From the NCBI GenBank assembly GCA_050247235.1, contig JBFWUN010000023.1:1-64000 (forward strand): DNA of 64,000 bases, in the 5' to 3' direction. The notes under the pieces were generated by a model. It was given only the letters and a program-made list of their open reading frames with translations. It was not told the origin of the DNA and ran no database searches. This document shows positions 25,321-33,315 of the stretch, piece by piece; the first letter of the stretch is position 1; each line of letters starts with the position of its first letter. The position numbers and the translations under genes are program-made. Source of the stretch: CAIKBL01 sp050247235 (GTDB taxonomy: Bacteria; Pseudomonadota; Gammaproteobacteria; Ga0077536).

Positions 25321-25746
25321 ATGGCTGATGCGCAACCCCCCGTGGCCAAGTCCGAGATCGCTGCACTGCTCGAAGCGCGCGGGATCCTGCCGACCGCGCA
25401 GCGGGTCGAAATCGCGTCACTGCTGCTGGCGACCCCCCGGCACGTATCGGCCGACCATGTCCTGACCCAGGCCCGCCAGCGTGGGCTCGCGATCTCCAAA
25501 GCCACCGTCTACAACACGCTCGGACTGTTCGTCGAACGCGGCCTGATGCGCGAAGTTATCGTGGACTCAGGCTGTGTGTTCTACGATTCCAATACGCAGC
25601 CCCACCATCACTTCTACAACGTGGACGATGGCACGCTCGCCGATGTCCCCACCGTCGACGTCGCGATTGCGCGGCTGCCCACGCCGCCACCCGGGACCGT
25701 GACCGACGGAGTGGAAATCGTCATCCGGGTACGGAACCGGAGCTGA
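25321..25746 (+). CDS. Fur-superfamily regulator of the Irr type
   Basis: A 141-residue protein. A winged-helix DNA-binding half (RGILPTAQRVEIASLLL, ISKATVYNTLGLFVERGLMREV) is followed by a short dimerisation half with the HHHF histidine cluster (TQPHHHFYNVDDGTLADVP). The pattern LADVPTVDVAIARLPTPPPGT near the C-terminus is that of Irr, the haem-responsive iron regulator best known from alphaproteobacteria. The C-terminal CxxC zinc sites of Fur, PerR and Zur are absent. Expected targets are haem and iron genes, none of which are adjacent. The start has no ribosome-binding site and seems leaderless. It diverges from the pilin operon. Confidence 0.85.
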   Translation: MADAQPPVAKSEIAALLEARGILPTAQRVEIASLLLATPRHVSADHVLTQARQRGLAISKATVYNTLGLFVERGLMREVIVDSGCVFYDSNTQPHHHFYNVDDGTLADVPTVDVAIARLPTPPPGTVTDGVEIVIRVRNRS

Positions 25747-25760
25747 AGCCCGGACGCCCG

Positions 25761-25789
25761 TTCGATAATGCGCCCGATTCGGTTATCAT
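25761..25789 (+). promoter_or_regulatory. Candidate promoter of tRNA-Thr
   Basis: TTCGAT (25761-25766), 17 bp, then TATCAT (25784-25789), ending 13 bp before the tRNA 5' end. The -35 match is moderate. Confidence 0.45.
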
Positions 25790-25802
25790 GCCGGCCCCGT
25801 TT

Positions 25803-25878
<76 letters not shown>

Positions 25879-25966
25879 TACCGCCCATCTGCTCAGCGAG
25901 CGCTCACCCGTCCCAACGGCGTCGGACACGACCCCGCCCGCGCGTCCGCGGAACTTCGGTAGAACC

Positions 25967-27151
25967 TCAGAACGCCGGGCGCCGATAGCCTCCGGGCAGG
26001 CCGTCCCGAGACAGCACCAACTGCCAGAGTTGCAGCCCGCGCGCGCGGAAGACCCCCGCGAACAGCAGCAGGTAGTACCGCCACAGGCGGTGGAAGCGCG
26101 GCGGCATCGAATCCGCGAAGCGTGGCCAGGCGGCCATGAAGTTGTCGTACCAGCACATCAGCGTACGCGCATAGTCCGCCCCGAAATTGTGGAGATCTTC
26201 CACCACGAAGCGGCGGTTCAGCGCATGCGCGAGGCGGGCAAGTCCTGGGATCTCGCTGTTGGGGAAAATGTACTTCGTCACCCATGGGTCGATGCCGGAC
26301 CCCGGATCGCTGCGTCCAATCGTGTGCAGCAGGAACAGCCCCTCCGGGGCAAGGTTGCGTCGGGCGCGATCGAAATACGTTGCGTAGTTCTTGCGTCCGA
26401 CGTGCTCGAACATGCCGAGCGACACGATGTGATCGAACTGCTCGTCGACATCGCGGTAGTCGCAGAGTCGGATCTCAACCGGCAGACCGGCGCAGACCTC
26501 CCGCGCGTACGCTGCCTGTTCCTTCGAAATCGTCACCCCGACAACGTGCGCGCCATAGCGTTCGGCCGCGAAGCGCGCGAAGCTCCCCCAACCGCATCCG
26601 ATGTCCAGCACGCGCTGACCTTGCGCGAGCCCCAGTTTGCGGCAGACCAGGTCGAGCTTGTGTGCCTGCGCGGCGTCCAGAGTGTCCGCGTGTGCCCAGT
26701 AGCCGCACGTGTAGACCATGCAGCCGCCCAGCATCTCGCGGTAGAACGCGTTGTTGAGATCGTAATGAACCTCCGCGACCCGCCGCGCGAGCCGTGCGTC
26801 CTGCAGGTTGCGGCATGCCGCGATGACCGCCGAGAGAACGCCGCGCAGGTTCAACGCACGCCGATCGAGCCCGCTGCGCACGAGCCGTTCGAAGAACTGG
26901 TCGAGCGCGGGGACGTCCCACCAGCCTTCGAGATACGCCTCCCCGAGACCGAGCGAACCCTGGAGCACGCACCGTCTGAACAGGCGCGGCTCGTGCACAC
27001 GCATGTCCCACGCGCGGTCACCGCCGACCCGGATGTCGGCGCGCGCGAGCAAGCGTTCGTACGTGCGCCAGATCAGGCCGTCGAAGGGGCCCGCGCGGCG
27101 CGCCGGGGGGGGCGGCAGACGCCGCGGAAGCACATCACCGGGAGTGGTCAT
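25967..27151 (-). CDS. cfa: Cyclopropane-fatty-acyl-phospholipid synthase
   Basis: A 394-residue SAM-dependent methyltransferase. The SAM-binding motif is LDIGCGWGSFARFAA. CFA-specific blocks are present: VHYDLNNAFYREMLGG, YTCGYW, GVTISKEQAAYA and LGMFEHVGRKNYATYF. It methylenates unsaturated acyl chains of membrane phospholipids. The start at 27151 is supported by a GGAGGAA box 7 nt upstream. Length matches E. coli Cfa. Its presence next to hopanoid genes fits a membrane-modifying lifestyle but there is no operon link. Confidence 0.94.
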   Translation of the reverse strand: MTTPGDVLPRRLPPPPARRAGPFDGLIWRTYERLLARADIRVGGDRAWDMRVHEPRLFRRCVLQGSLGLGEAYLEGWWDVPALDQFFERLVRSGLDRRALNLRGVLSAVIAACRNLQDARLARRVAEVHYDLNNAFYREMLGGCMVYTCGYWAHADTLDAAQAHKLDLVCRKLGLAQGQRVLDIGCGWGSFARFAAERYGAHVVGVTISKEQAAYAREVCAGLPVEIRLCDYRDVDEQFDHIVSLGMFEHVGRKNYATYFDRARRNLAPEGLFLLHTIGRSDPGSGIDPWVTKYIFPNSEIPGLARLAHALNRRFVVEDLHNFGADYARTLMCWYDNFMAAWPRFADSMPPRFHRLWRYYLLLFAGVFRARGLQLWQLVLSRDGLPGGYRRPAF

Positions 27152-27484
27152 CTCGATTCCTCCACAGTCACCAGTCCGCCATTGCATGTCGGGAACCCAG
27201 GCGCGCCCTGCGGCTGTCCGGATCGGCCGGCCGGCCGCCAACGTCACACCCGCGATGCCCGTTCCACGCTGTTCCGGCCGCGGCGTCGGCGCCCCGGGCA
27301 CGGGGTGCCCCGGGACCCGAGCACACCCGCCATGGCGCGCGGATCCCCTGAAAACATTCGGAGATTCGTTACACCAGATAGGACAAAATCCGGCCGTGCG
27401 CCAGCGTCGCCGACCCGGCCGGGATGGAGTTTCGCTCGTGGAGGGGTGCCGAAAGACGCCGGGGACCCCGGCGCCTGAATGAGA
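27152..27484. other. Intergenic region between cfa and the MOSC gene
   Basis: 333 bp without a credible gene. It holds the cfa ribosome-binding site near 27158, GC-rich self-complementary stretches (CCGGCCGGCCGG around 27227; a CCCGGGCAC...GTGCCCCGGG stem near 27292-27314) and the terminator hairpin of the MOSC gene at its right end. A TA-richer stretch near 27361-27390 may hold the cfa promoter, but no clear -35/-10 pair is seen. Confidence 0.6.
27457..27473 (-). terminator. Hairpin downstream of the MOSC gene
   Basis: CGCCGGGG-A-CCCCGGCG, a perfect 8-bp stem 11 bp after the MOSC stop on the minus strand. It is followed by TCTTTC rather than a clean T-run, so terminator function is likely but not certain. 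Confidence 0.5.
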
Positions 27485-28351
27485 TCAGTCGAGCAGAACC
27501 ACCGGGTCGCCGGCGCGGATGGTCCCGGCCTGGCGCACGTGGGCCCCGACGCCGAGGTTCTGCTCACCCTCGCGGACGATCGTGCGCAGGATCGTCTTGT
27601 CGAAGGGCAGTTCTGCCTGCGGGCGCACCGTCATGCCGCAGCGGGGGGTCGGTGCGGAGACCTGGATTTCCGCATCGCCGATCCGCAGGATGCGACCCAG
27701 CCACGCCTGCTCGGCGAGTCCGCGCTGGTCCGGTGTCGTCTCGACGAAGAGGTTCGGTCGGAACCGCCGTACGTCCCACGCCGCCGTGGGGTTCCTGTCG
27801 TGCATCGCGGCGAGTGACGCCGTCGTGAGCAGGTGCAGTTCCTCGTTGTCGAAAAATGTGCCCGGCACGGACACGTAGTCCATGAGTACCTCGGGGAACT
27901 GGCTGAAGTCCGGGATCGGCTCGCCAGGCTCACGGGCGAAAGCCGCCGTGATCTCTGCGACCCAGCGCTCGGCATCCGGTTTGTAGCGCTTGTAGAAGTC
28001 GCGGTTGCTCGCGGGCTGCAGTGGCCACAGGCTCGCCCGCGTGCCGCACAGCGCCGACAGCTTGGCGTGGATGCGCGGATCGTCGCTGCCAAGGACTTCG
28101 CCGTCCGGAAACGTGATGTCGACGGTCGACACCGCGCCCTCCCGCGGTTCCTCGCGGTAGCGTGCGGCGCACAGCATCAGCTGGGGATACAGCTTTCCCC
28201 ACTGGACCTCCTGGCGCCGCTCGTCGCGCATTGCCCAGCAGCGATCGCCGACCAGTCCGAGAGAGGTCACCCGCGCGGACGGCACCGTCGATCCCTGCAT
28301 GGACTTCACGGGGAAACGCCAGATCTGCTTGACGGTACCGAGTGTCTGCAT
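27485..28351 (-). CDS. MOSC domain-containing protein (YcbX/mARC-like)
   Basis: A 288-residue protein with an N-terminal MOSC_N beta-barrel (IWRFPVKSMQGSTVPSARV, GLVGDRCWAMRDE) and a C-terminal MOSC domain. The domain includes FRPNLFVET and the conserved Cys in PTPRCGMTVRPQ that ligates molybdenum cofactor. Members reduce N-hydroxylated compounds or transfer sulfur. The start at 28351 (MQTLGTVKQ) is preceded by GGAG. The upstream neighbour purE overlaps only the longer alternative start. Confidence 0.83.
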   Translation of the reverse strand: MQTLGTVKQIWRFPVKSMQGSTVPSARVTSLGLVGDRCWAMRDERRQEVQWGKLYPQLMLCAARYREEPREGAVSTVDITFPDGEVLGSDDPRIHAKLSALCGTRASLWPLQPASNRDFYKRYKPDAERWVAEITAAFAREPGEPIPDFSQFPEVLMDYVSVPGTFFDNEELHLLTTASLAAMHDRNPTAAWDVRRFRPNLFVETTPDQRGLAEQAWLGRILRIGDAEIQVSAPTPRCGMTVRPQAELPFDKTILRTIVREGEQNLGVGAHVRQAGTIRAGDPVVLLD

Positions 28352-28371
28352 GGAGAAACTCCGCGGCGGGG

Positions 28372-28908
28372 TCACTTTCGATGGGTTCGATCACGCGCGG
28401 CGGTGAGCTCGCGATCCGCGGCCAGCACCTTGTCCTCGAGCGCGCGCCGGTAGCGGACCAGCGCGGTCCGCATCCGTGCATCCTGCAGCGCAAGGATCTG
28501 GACCGCAAGCAGCCCCGCGTTGGTCGCGTTGTTGATCGCAACCGTCGCCACCGGCACGCCGGCCGGCATCTGCGCGATGGAGAGCAACGCGTCCGTCCCG
28601 TTCAGCAGGGTCGCGGCCACCGGCACGCCGATCACGGGCAGGTGCGTCAAGGCCGCCGTCATGCCGGGCAGATGTGCCGCGCCGCCTGCCCCCGCGATGA
28701 TGACCTGCAGCCCGCGGCGCGCAGCGGTCTCGGCGTACTCCGCCATGCGCCGGGGCGTGCGATGTGCCGACACGATCGATACCTCGTGCGCGATGTCGAA
28801 CTCGCCCAGCACGTCCGCCGCAGCCTGCATGATCTTGAGATCGGATGTGCTGCCCATGATGATGCCGACTTGCGGCCTGGCCGCGCCGCGGGTCCTGGTA
28901 CCGGTCAT
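28372..28908 (-). CDS. purE: N5-carboxyaminoimidazole ribonucleotide mutase
   Basis: A 178-residue class I PurE. Motifs are VGIIMGSTSDLKIM, SAHRTPRRMAEYA, IIAGAGGAAHLPGM and the C-terminal NATNAGLLAVQIL. It moves the carboxyl group of N5-CAIR to make CAIR in purine synthesis. The start overlaps the purK stop (ATGA), giving the unusual order purK-purE with coupling in this direction of transcription. Confidence 0.97.
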   Translation of the reverse strand: MTGTRTRGAARPQVGIIMGSTSDLKIMQAAADVLGEFDIAHEVSIVSAHRTPRRMAEYAETAARRGLQVIIAGAGGAAHLPGMTAALTHLPVIGVPVAATLLNGTDALLSIAQMPAGVPVATVAINNATNAGLLAVQILALQDARMRTALVRYRRALEDKVLAADRELTAARDRTHRK

Positions 28909-30074
28909 GACGTCCCCTTGATCTTCAGCGTGTCGCGCAGCGCCGCGGCATGTGTCAGCGCCTGCTCAATCGTGGTTGCGGTGATCGTCACGTGGCCCAT
29001 CTTGCGGAAGGGCTTGACGGTGTGCTTGCCGTACAGGTGGATTGCCGCGCCGCGCCGCATGGCGTCCTCCCCGCCGACCACCCGCGGTGTGCCGTGGGCA
29101 TCCGGTTCGCCCAGCAGGTTGAAACTCGCGGCCGGGTGCAGCAGGGTCGTGGGTCCGAGTGGCATACCGGTCACCGCGCGCAGGTGCTGTTCGAACTGCG
29201 ACGTCGCACACGCCTCGATCGTGTAGTGCCCCGAATTGTGCGGTCGCGGCGAGATCTCGTTGACGAGGATCGCGCCGTCGCGGTCCAGGAAGAACTCGAT
29301 GCCGAAGATGCCGACGCCGTCGAGTGCCTCGACCACCTCGCGCCCGAGCTGTTCGCAACGCGCGACCTGCGCCGGCGCGATGTTGGCCGGCGCGCGGATG
29401 AGGTCGAGGATATTCGCCCGCGGATCGAACACGGCCTCGACGACCGGGTACACCGCCATCTCGCCGCGCGCACTGCGCGCAACCATCACGGCCAGCTCCT
29501 TGTCGATGTCGACCAGCCGCTCGACGAGGCAAGGCATTGCCAGCATCGCGTCCGCGTCCGCCGGGGTGCGGACCACTTTCACACCCCGCCCGTCATACCC
29601 GTGACGTCGCGCTTTCAGCACGCAGGGCATTCCGAATCGCTCGACCGCCGCCCTGTCGTGGGGGGCGATCTCCCGGAAATCGCTGGTTGGCAGCGCGTGG
29701 GTGCGCAGGAATTCCTTCTGCCGGAGCTTGTCCTGGATGATGGCGAGCACCTGGGCAGAGGGGGCAACGCGCGTACCGCTGCGCTCCAGTGCTTCCAGGC
29801 ACCGGGCCGACACCGCCTCGATATCGAGCGTCACGACGTCCGCCGCGCCCGCGAGATCCGCGAGACGCGCGAGATCGTCGAACTCTCCGACAATCTGCGT
29901 GGCGAATTCGTGCGCCGGGCAGTCGGGCGTCGGATCCAGCACGGTGATCCCGAGGCCCAGGCGCGGGGCGGCTTCCGCCATCATTCGCGCGAGCTGTCCC
30001 CCGCCGACGATGCCGACGCGGCGGGCGGCGAGGGATTGGGGGGCGGGTAGGGGCGGACGGATCGCGGACGTCAT
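28905..30074 (-). CDS. purK: N5-carboxyaminoimidazole ribonucleotide synthase
   Basis: A 389-residue ATP-grasp enzyme. Motifs are RVGIVGGGQLARMMAEAA, VLDPTPDCPAHEFA, the ATP-grasp loop KARRHGYDGRGVKV, and FFLDRDGAILVNEISPRPHNSGHYTIEA. It carboxylates AIR using ATP and bicarbonate and passes N5-CAIR to PurE. A GAGAGGAAA box precedes the ATG at 30074. Confidence 0.97.
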   Translation of the reverse strand: MTSAIRPPLPAPQSLAARRVGIVGGGQLARMMAEAAPRLGLGITVLDPTPDCPAHEFATQIVGEFDDLARLADLAGAADVVTLDIEAVSARCLEALERSGTRVAPSAQVLAIIQDKLRQKEFLRTHALPTSDFREIAPHDRAAVERFGMPCVLKARRHGYDGRGVKVVRTPADADAMLAMPCLVERLVDIDKELAVMVARSARGEMAVYPVVEAVFDPRANILDLIRAPANIAPAQVARCEQLGREVVEALDGVGIFGIEFFLDRDGAILVNEISPRPHNSGHYTIEACATSQFEQHLRAVTGMPLGPTTLLHPAASFNLLGEPDAHGTPRVVGGEDAMRRGAAIHLYGKHTVKPFRKMGHVTITATTIEQALTHAAALRDTLKIKGTS

Positions 30075-30084
30075 GGTGTTTCCT

Positions 30085-30100
30085 CTCGGGCGCGCCCGAG
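30085..30100. promoter_or_regulatory. Perfect 16-bp palindrome at the purK 5' end
   Basis: CTCGGGCGCGCCCGAG begins 11 bp upstream of the purK start and overlaps its ribosome-binding region. It could be an operator or a hairpin in the mRNA leader. It does not resemble the E. coli PurR box. Confidence 0.35.
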
Positions 30101-30241
30101 GGTCGCCGGTGAAAACGCGCTAGCTTAAACCCACTGGCGTACAGGGAACCAGTTCCCCCGTCGACGTGTTTTCCGAGGCGGCTGGCGTGGATTCCCGAAC
30201 CCTCGAGCCCACGCGTCCTCCGGGCATTTCCTGCCTCAAAG

Positions 30242-30269
30242 TGCCGCCCGGTCGGGCGACCGGGCGGCA
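30242..30269. other. Strong perfect hairpin upstream of the nitrile hydratase genes
   Basis: TGCCGCCCGGTC / GACCGGGCGGCA, a 12-bp perfect stem with a GGGC loop. No T-run follows on either strand, so it is not a standard terminator. It may attenuate or insulate the two divergent units. Confidence 0.5.
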
Positions 30270-30440
30270 AAGCCCAGAGGGGTTGGGTCGGGAGCATTGC
30301 TCCACGTCCGGAACTACGCGCCAGAACCGCCAGCGGATCACCGTGCGGGCGTGCCGTGGTCGGGCGCGCGCGGACGCGGTGCGCGGTCGGTCGATGCCGG
30401 GCGTCGCCCCGTGACGGCTGCGCATGCGCGCGAACAGTCC

Positions 30441-30446
30441 TATGAT
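30441..30446 (+). promoter_or_regulatory. Candidate -10 element of the nitrile hydratase operon
   Basis: TATGAT, 33 bp before the alpha-subunit ATG. The -35 position (CTGCGC at 30418-30423) is weak. Confidence 0.35.
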
Positions 30447-30479
30447 GGGGACACAGTCCGATTGCCGGGAGGAGTCCCC

Positions 30480-31082
30480 ATGGGCGCAAACCACACGCGG
30501 CCGCTGAGCGATGTCGAGATCCGTGTCAAGGCGCTGGAAGCGTTGCTGACGGAGAAGGGTCTGATCGACCCGGCCGCCGTCGACGCGCTGATCGATACCT
30601 ACGAACACAAGGTGGGCCCGCGCAACGGCGCCCGCGTCGTCGCGCGGGCGTGGGCCGACCCCGCTTACAAGCGACGCCTCCTGGAAGACGGCACGGCCGC
30701 GATCGCCGAGCTCGGGTACACGGGCATCCAGGGTGAGGACATGGTCGTTGTCGAGAACACCCCGGAAGTTCACAACGTGATCGTATGCACGTTGTGTTCG
30801 TGCTACCCGTGGCCGACGCTCGGCCTCCCGCCGACGTGGTTCAAGTCGGCGCCGTACCGCTCGCGCGTCGTGAGCGAACCGCGCGCCGTACTTGCGGAGT
30901 TCGGCGTGCAGGTACCGGACAGTGTCGCCGTCAAGGTCTGGGACAGCACCTCCGAGGTGCGTTACATGGTGCTGCCCGAACGTCCCGCCGGCACCGAAGC
31001 AATGACCGAGGAGCAACTCGCGGAACTCGTGACCCGTGACTCGATGATCGGCGTCGCGAAGGTCCAGCCACCCGCCCGATAG
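30480..31082 (+). CDS. nthA: Nitrile hydratase-family alpha subunit, cobalt type
   Basis: A 200-residue alpha subunit. The metal-claw motif VCTLCSCYPWP carries Thr between the first two Cys, which in this family indicates non-corrin cobalt rather than iron (Fe enzymes have CSLCS). The LGLPPTWFKSAPYRSRVVSEPR block and WDSTSEVRYMVLPERPAGT C-terminal part are complete. It hydrates nitriles to amides with beta, or, in the three-subunit thiocyanate hydrolase relatives, hydrolyses thiocyanate. The start has GGGAGGAG. Alpha precedes beta here, the reverse of most cobalt-type operons. Confidence 0.93.
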   Translation: MGANHTRPLSDVEIRVKALEALLTEKGLIDPAAVDALIDTYEHKVGPRNGARVVARAWADPAYKRRLLEDGTAAIAELGYTGIQGEDMVVVENTPEVHNVIVCTLCSCYPWPTLGLPPTWFKSAPYRSRVVSEPRAVLAEFGVQVPDSVAVKVWDSTSEVRYMVLPERPAGTEAMTEEQLAELVTRDSMIGVAKVQPPAR

Positions 31083-31092
31083 GAGGTCAGAG

Positions 31093-31404
31093 ATGAACGG
31101 AATTCACGATCTCGGCGGCATGCACGGCCTGGGGCCCATTGTCGTCGAGCCCAACGAACCGGTATTCCACGCCGACTGGGAGCGCCGGGTGTTCGGAATG
31201 TTCCTGCCGATTTCGGCGCTCGGGGCGTTCAACCTGGACGAGCTCCGGCATGCGATCGAACGGATGGGCGCCCCGGCGTACCTGAACACGAGCTACTACG
31301 AGCACTGGCTGCACGCTTACGAAACGCTGCTCGTCGAGAAGGGCGTGCTGACCACGGACGAACTCGACGCCAGGCGTCGGCAGGTCGCGAAGGAGGAAGG
31401 CTGA
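31093..31404 (+). CDS. Nitrile hydratase beta subunit, N-terminal half as a separate protein
   Basis: A 103-residue protein matching only the N-terminal helical domain of beta subunits: MNGIHDLGGMHGLGP, then FHADWERRVFGMF and AYLNTSYYEHWLHAYETLLVEKGVLT. It has its own AGGAGGT ribosome-binding site, 10 bp after alpha. It ends with a TGATG junction to the next gene, which encodes the missing C-terminal half. This gives a three-polypeptide enzyme (alpha, beta-N, beta-C) as in thiocyanate hydrolase and toyocamycin nitrile hydratase. Confidence 0.88.
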   Translation: MNGIHDLGGMHGLGPIVVEPNEPVFHADWERRVFGMFLPISALGAFNLDELRHAIERMGAPAYLNTSYYEHWLHAYETLLVEKGVLTTDELDARRRQVAKEEG

Positions 31405-31751
31405 TGGCCATCAATGCCCAGCAGGCGCTGGCCGCCGTCAAGGCGGGCGCGAGCGCGCGGGTGGATCAGCCGGTGCCGGCGCGATTCAAGGTGGGGGACC
31501 GGGTGAGGCTTCGCAATCTGAATCCCGCGGGACACACGCGTATGCCGCGCTACATCCGCGGCAAGGAAGGGACGATCGAGCACGATTACGGCGTGTTCGT
31601 GTTCCCGGACACGCACGCCGCCGGCCAGGGGGAGAAGCCGCAGCACATCTACGTGGTTCGCTTCAGCGCGCGTGAGCTGTGGGGACCGCAAGGACGCGAC
31701 ACCGACGCCGTCTGTGCCGATGTGTGGGACGACTACATGGACCCGGCGTGA
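31404..31751 (+). CDS. Nitrile hydratase beta subunit, C-terminal half (SH3-like barrel) as a separate protein
   Basis: A 115-residue protein. After a short helical start (MAINAQQALAAVKAG) it has the beta-subunit SH3-like barrel: RFKVGDRVRLRNLNPAGHTRMPRYIRGKEGTI, then the aromatic FVFPDTHA and VRFSARELWG. A GGAGGAAGG sequence lies just before its ATG, and the start overlaps the previous stop (TGATG). It is therefore an organised split, not a frameshift. Acts with the two preceding products. Confidence 0.88.
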   Translation: MAINAQQALAAVKAGASARVDQPVPARFKVGDRVRLRNLNPAGHTRMPRYIRGKEGTIEHDYGVFVFPDTHAAGQGEKPQHIYVVRFSARELWGPQGRDTDAVCADVWDDYMDPA

Positions 31752-32119
31752 TGGAAGCAGGTGATCGCTGTCCGGTGATGCCGAACGTCACCGCGGTGCC
31801 CGGGATTCCGCGCGACGAGGACGGCGTGGTGTTCGCCGCGCCATGGGAAGCAAAGGCATTTGCGCTCGTCGTGCATCTGCACCAGCGCGGCTGCTTTGCG
31901 TGGGGCGACTGGGTCGACGCGCTGTCGGGCGAGATCGCTGCGGACCGGACCCGCGCCGAGCCGACGCCCTATTACCTGCTGTGGTTGGCCGCCGCGGAGC
32001 GCCTGTTCGCAGCGCGCGGCCTCGTTGACACCGGTGCACTCGCGCAGGCCCGCGCCGCCCTGCAAGTCGCGCAAGCCGGCGCGCACGACCACGCCGCAGA
32101 CCACGACCATGCGCACTGA
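31751..32119 (+). CDS. Nitrile hydratase activator/metallochaperone with His-rich tail
   Basis: A 122-residue protein homologous to the beta-subunit N-terminal domain (FAAPWEAKAFALVVHLHQRGCFAWGDW, PYYLLWLAAAERLFAARGLV), as in the P14K/NhlE activators that deliver cobalt to alpha by subunit swapping. The C-terminus ends HDHAADHDHAH, an evident metal-binding tail. The start overlaps the previous stop (TGATG), so stoichiometric expression with the enzyme is likely. The N-terminal TAVPGIPRDEDG segment is typical. Confidence 0.85.
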   Translation: MEAGDRCPVMPNVTAVPGIPRDEDGVVFAAPWEAKAFALVVHLHQRGCFAWGDWVDALSGEIAADRTRAEPTPYYLLWLAAAERLFAARGLVDTGALAQARAALQVAQAGAHDHAADHDHAH

Positions 32120-32140
32120 CGACGTGCGCGGAGCGGGCGG

Positions 32141-32485
32141 TCAGTTGCCGTAACGTACGCGGGTGCCGTGTTCGAGCGCGAGATCCAGTTCGGCCGCGCT
32201 GAGCCCCTTCGGAAAGAAGCAGCCCGACACGTGCGCCTGTGCAAAGCTCGCGCCCTCGAGCAGGGTATCGCGGAAGTCGATCCCGCGCAGGTCCGACATC
32301 CGGAAATAACAGTCGCGCATGTCCAGCCCGCGTGCATCCAGCCCGCGCAGGTCCAGCCGGCTGAGATCCGTGCCGACCAGGTCACAGGACTCGCCCGTCC
32401 CCTTGCGCCGGTTGAATTCCGCGATCTCGCCCATGCGCAGCAGCTTGTACATCTGGCAGTCACTGATGCGCGGTTTGTCGTTCAT
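32141..32485 (-). CDS. Small pentapeptide-repeat protein
   Basis: A 114-residue protein whose central part consists of A(D/N)LxG-like units: CDLVGTDLSRLDLRGLDARGLDMRDC and SDLRGIDFRDTLLEGASFAQAHV, predicted to form a short right-handed beta-helix. A conserved N-terminal helix (CQMYKLLRMGEIAEFNRRK) precedes it. Function unknown. An AGGAGGT box precedes the start. Transcribed towards the nitrile hydratase operon and convergent with it, with 21 bp between stops. Confidence 0.8.
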   Translation of the reverse strand: MNDKPRISDCQMYKLLRMGEIAEFNRRKGTGESCDLVGTDLSRLDLRGLDARGLDMRDCYFRMSDLRGIDFRDTLLEGASFAQAHVSGCFFPKGLSAAELDLALEHGTRVRYGN

Positions 32486-32591
32486 GAGGACCTCCTGGGG
32501 AACCCGTTCTACCCCGGTGTAGCGGCGGGGCGGGATTTGGGTTGACCGCGGCGGCCGCCCGCGCGGGGCTGGCGCCCGCGCCGGCCCCGGG

Positions 32592-33209
32592 TCACTGCGG
32601 GCGCAGCAACTCGATCACGTTGCCGAGCGTCCCGTAATTCATGTAGCCCAGTCGCGTGACGGGTTGCAGTCGCCGCTCATCCACCAGGCCGTTCACGATC
32701 ATCCCGTCTGCAATATAGACACCGAGCACTTCGCCCACCACGACGTGGCTCTCGCGGCCGTCGCGAGTCGGCGGCAGGTGGACCACCTGGTACACCCGGC
32801 ATTCCAGGGCCGCGCGTGCGCTCGCAACCCGCGGCGGGCGAACGAGCGTGGAGCGCACCGACGATATGCCGCAGGCGGCGAACTCGTCCACCTCGGGGGG
32901 AAATGGTGCCGAGCTCGCATTCATTGCGGCGAGATCCTGTTCGCCCACGACGTTCGCAACGAACTCCGGCACTTCGCAGATGTTGCGGTAGGTGTCTTTG
33001 CAGGTACCGGCCGACGCCGAGTTCGGCGCGAACATCACGTACGGGGGATCCGCGCACACGAGGTTGAAATACGAATACGGGGCGAGGTTCAGCACACCCG
33101 CCGCGCTGATCGAACTGATCCAGCCGATGGGCCGCGGCATCACGAGGGCGTTGAGCGGATTGTGGGTCAGCGGCGCGGGACGCAGACCGTCTGCGATCGA
33201 GTAGAACAT
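32592..33209 (-). CDS. Flavin reductase-like / FMN-binding split-barrel protein
   Basis: A 205-residue flavin reductase-like domain: PLTHNPLNALVMPRPIGWISSISAAGVLNLAPYS is the N-terminal FMN-binding signature. It continues with VMFAPNS, KDTYRNICEVPEFVANVV and VVGEVLGVYIADGMI. It probably uses FMN and NAD(P)H; the partner is unknown. A single gene, divergent from the following exported protein. Confidence 0.82.
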   Translation of the reverse strand: MFYSIADGLRPAPLTHNPLNALVMPRPIGWISSISAAGVLNLAPYSYFNLVCADPPYVMFAPNSASAGTCKDTYRNICEVPEFVANVVGEQDLAAMNASSAPFPPEVDEFAACGISSVRSTLVRPPRVASARAALECRVYQVVHLPPTRDGRESHVVVGEVLGVYIADGMIVNGLVDERRLQPVTRLGYMNYGTLGNVIELLRPQ

Positions 33210-33315
33210 CGGAAAATTTCGCTGGCTCGGCTGTGGTCGAACGGAGGTCTCGCGTACGATAGGTGCCGCCAGCCCGGAGTGTCAAACCCGGCGCCCCGTC
33301 CCGCCAGGAGGAACC

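Larger units (their letters stand above)
30101..30479. other. Divergent purK / nitrile hydratase intergenic region
   Basis: About 380 bp without a credible gene. It contains a 14-bp palindrome GGGAACCAGTTCCC (30144-30157), the strong hairpin at 30242-30269, and a candidate promoter close to the hydratase alpha gene. Confidence 0.6.

Noticed and set aside
30242..30269. Hairpin upstream of the nitrile hydratase genes as a rho-independent terminator
   Set aside because: The stem is strong but neither strand has a following T-run, so it is listed only as a hairpin.
31093..31751. Nitrile hydratase beta split read as a frameshifted pseudogene
   Set aside because: Each half has its own ribosome-binding site and start codon, the junction is a TGATG overlap like the next gene pair, and the second half has a proper N-terminal helix. 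Three-subunit relatives are known.
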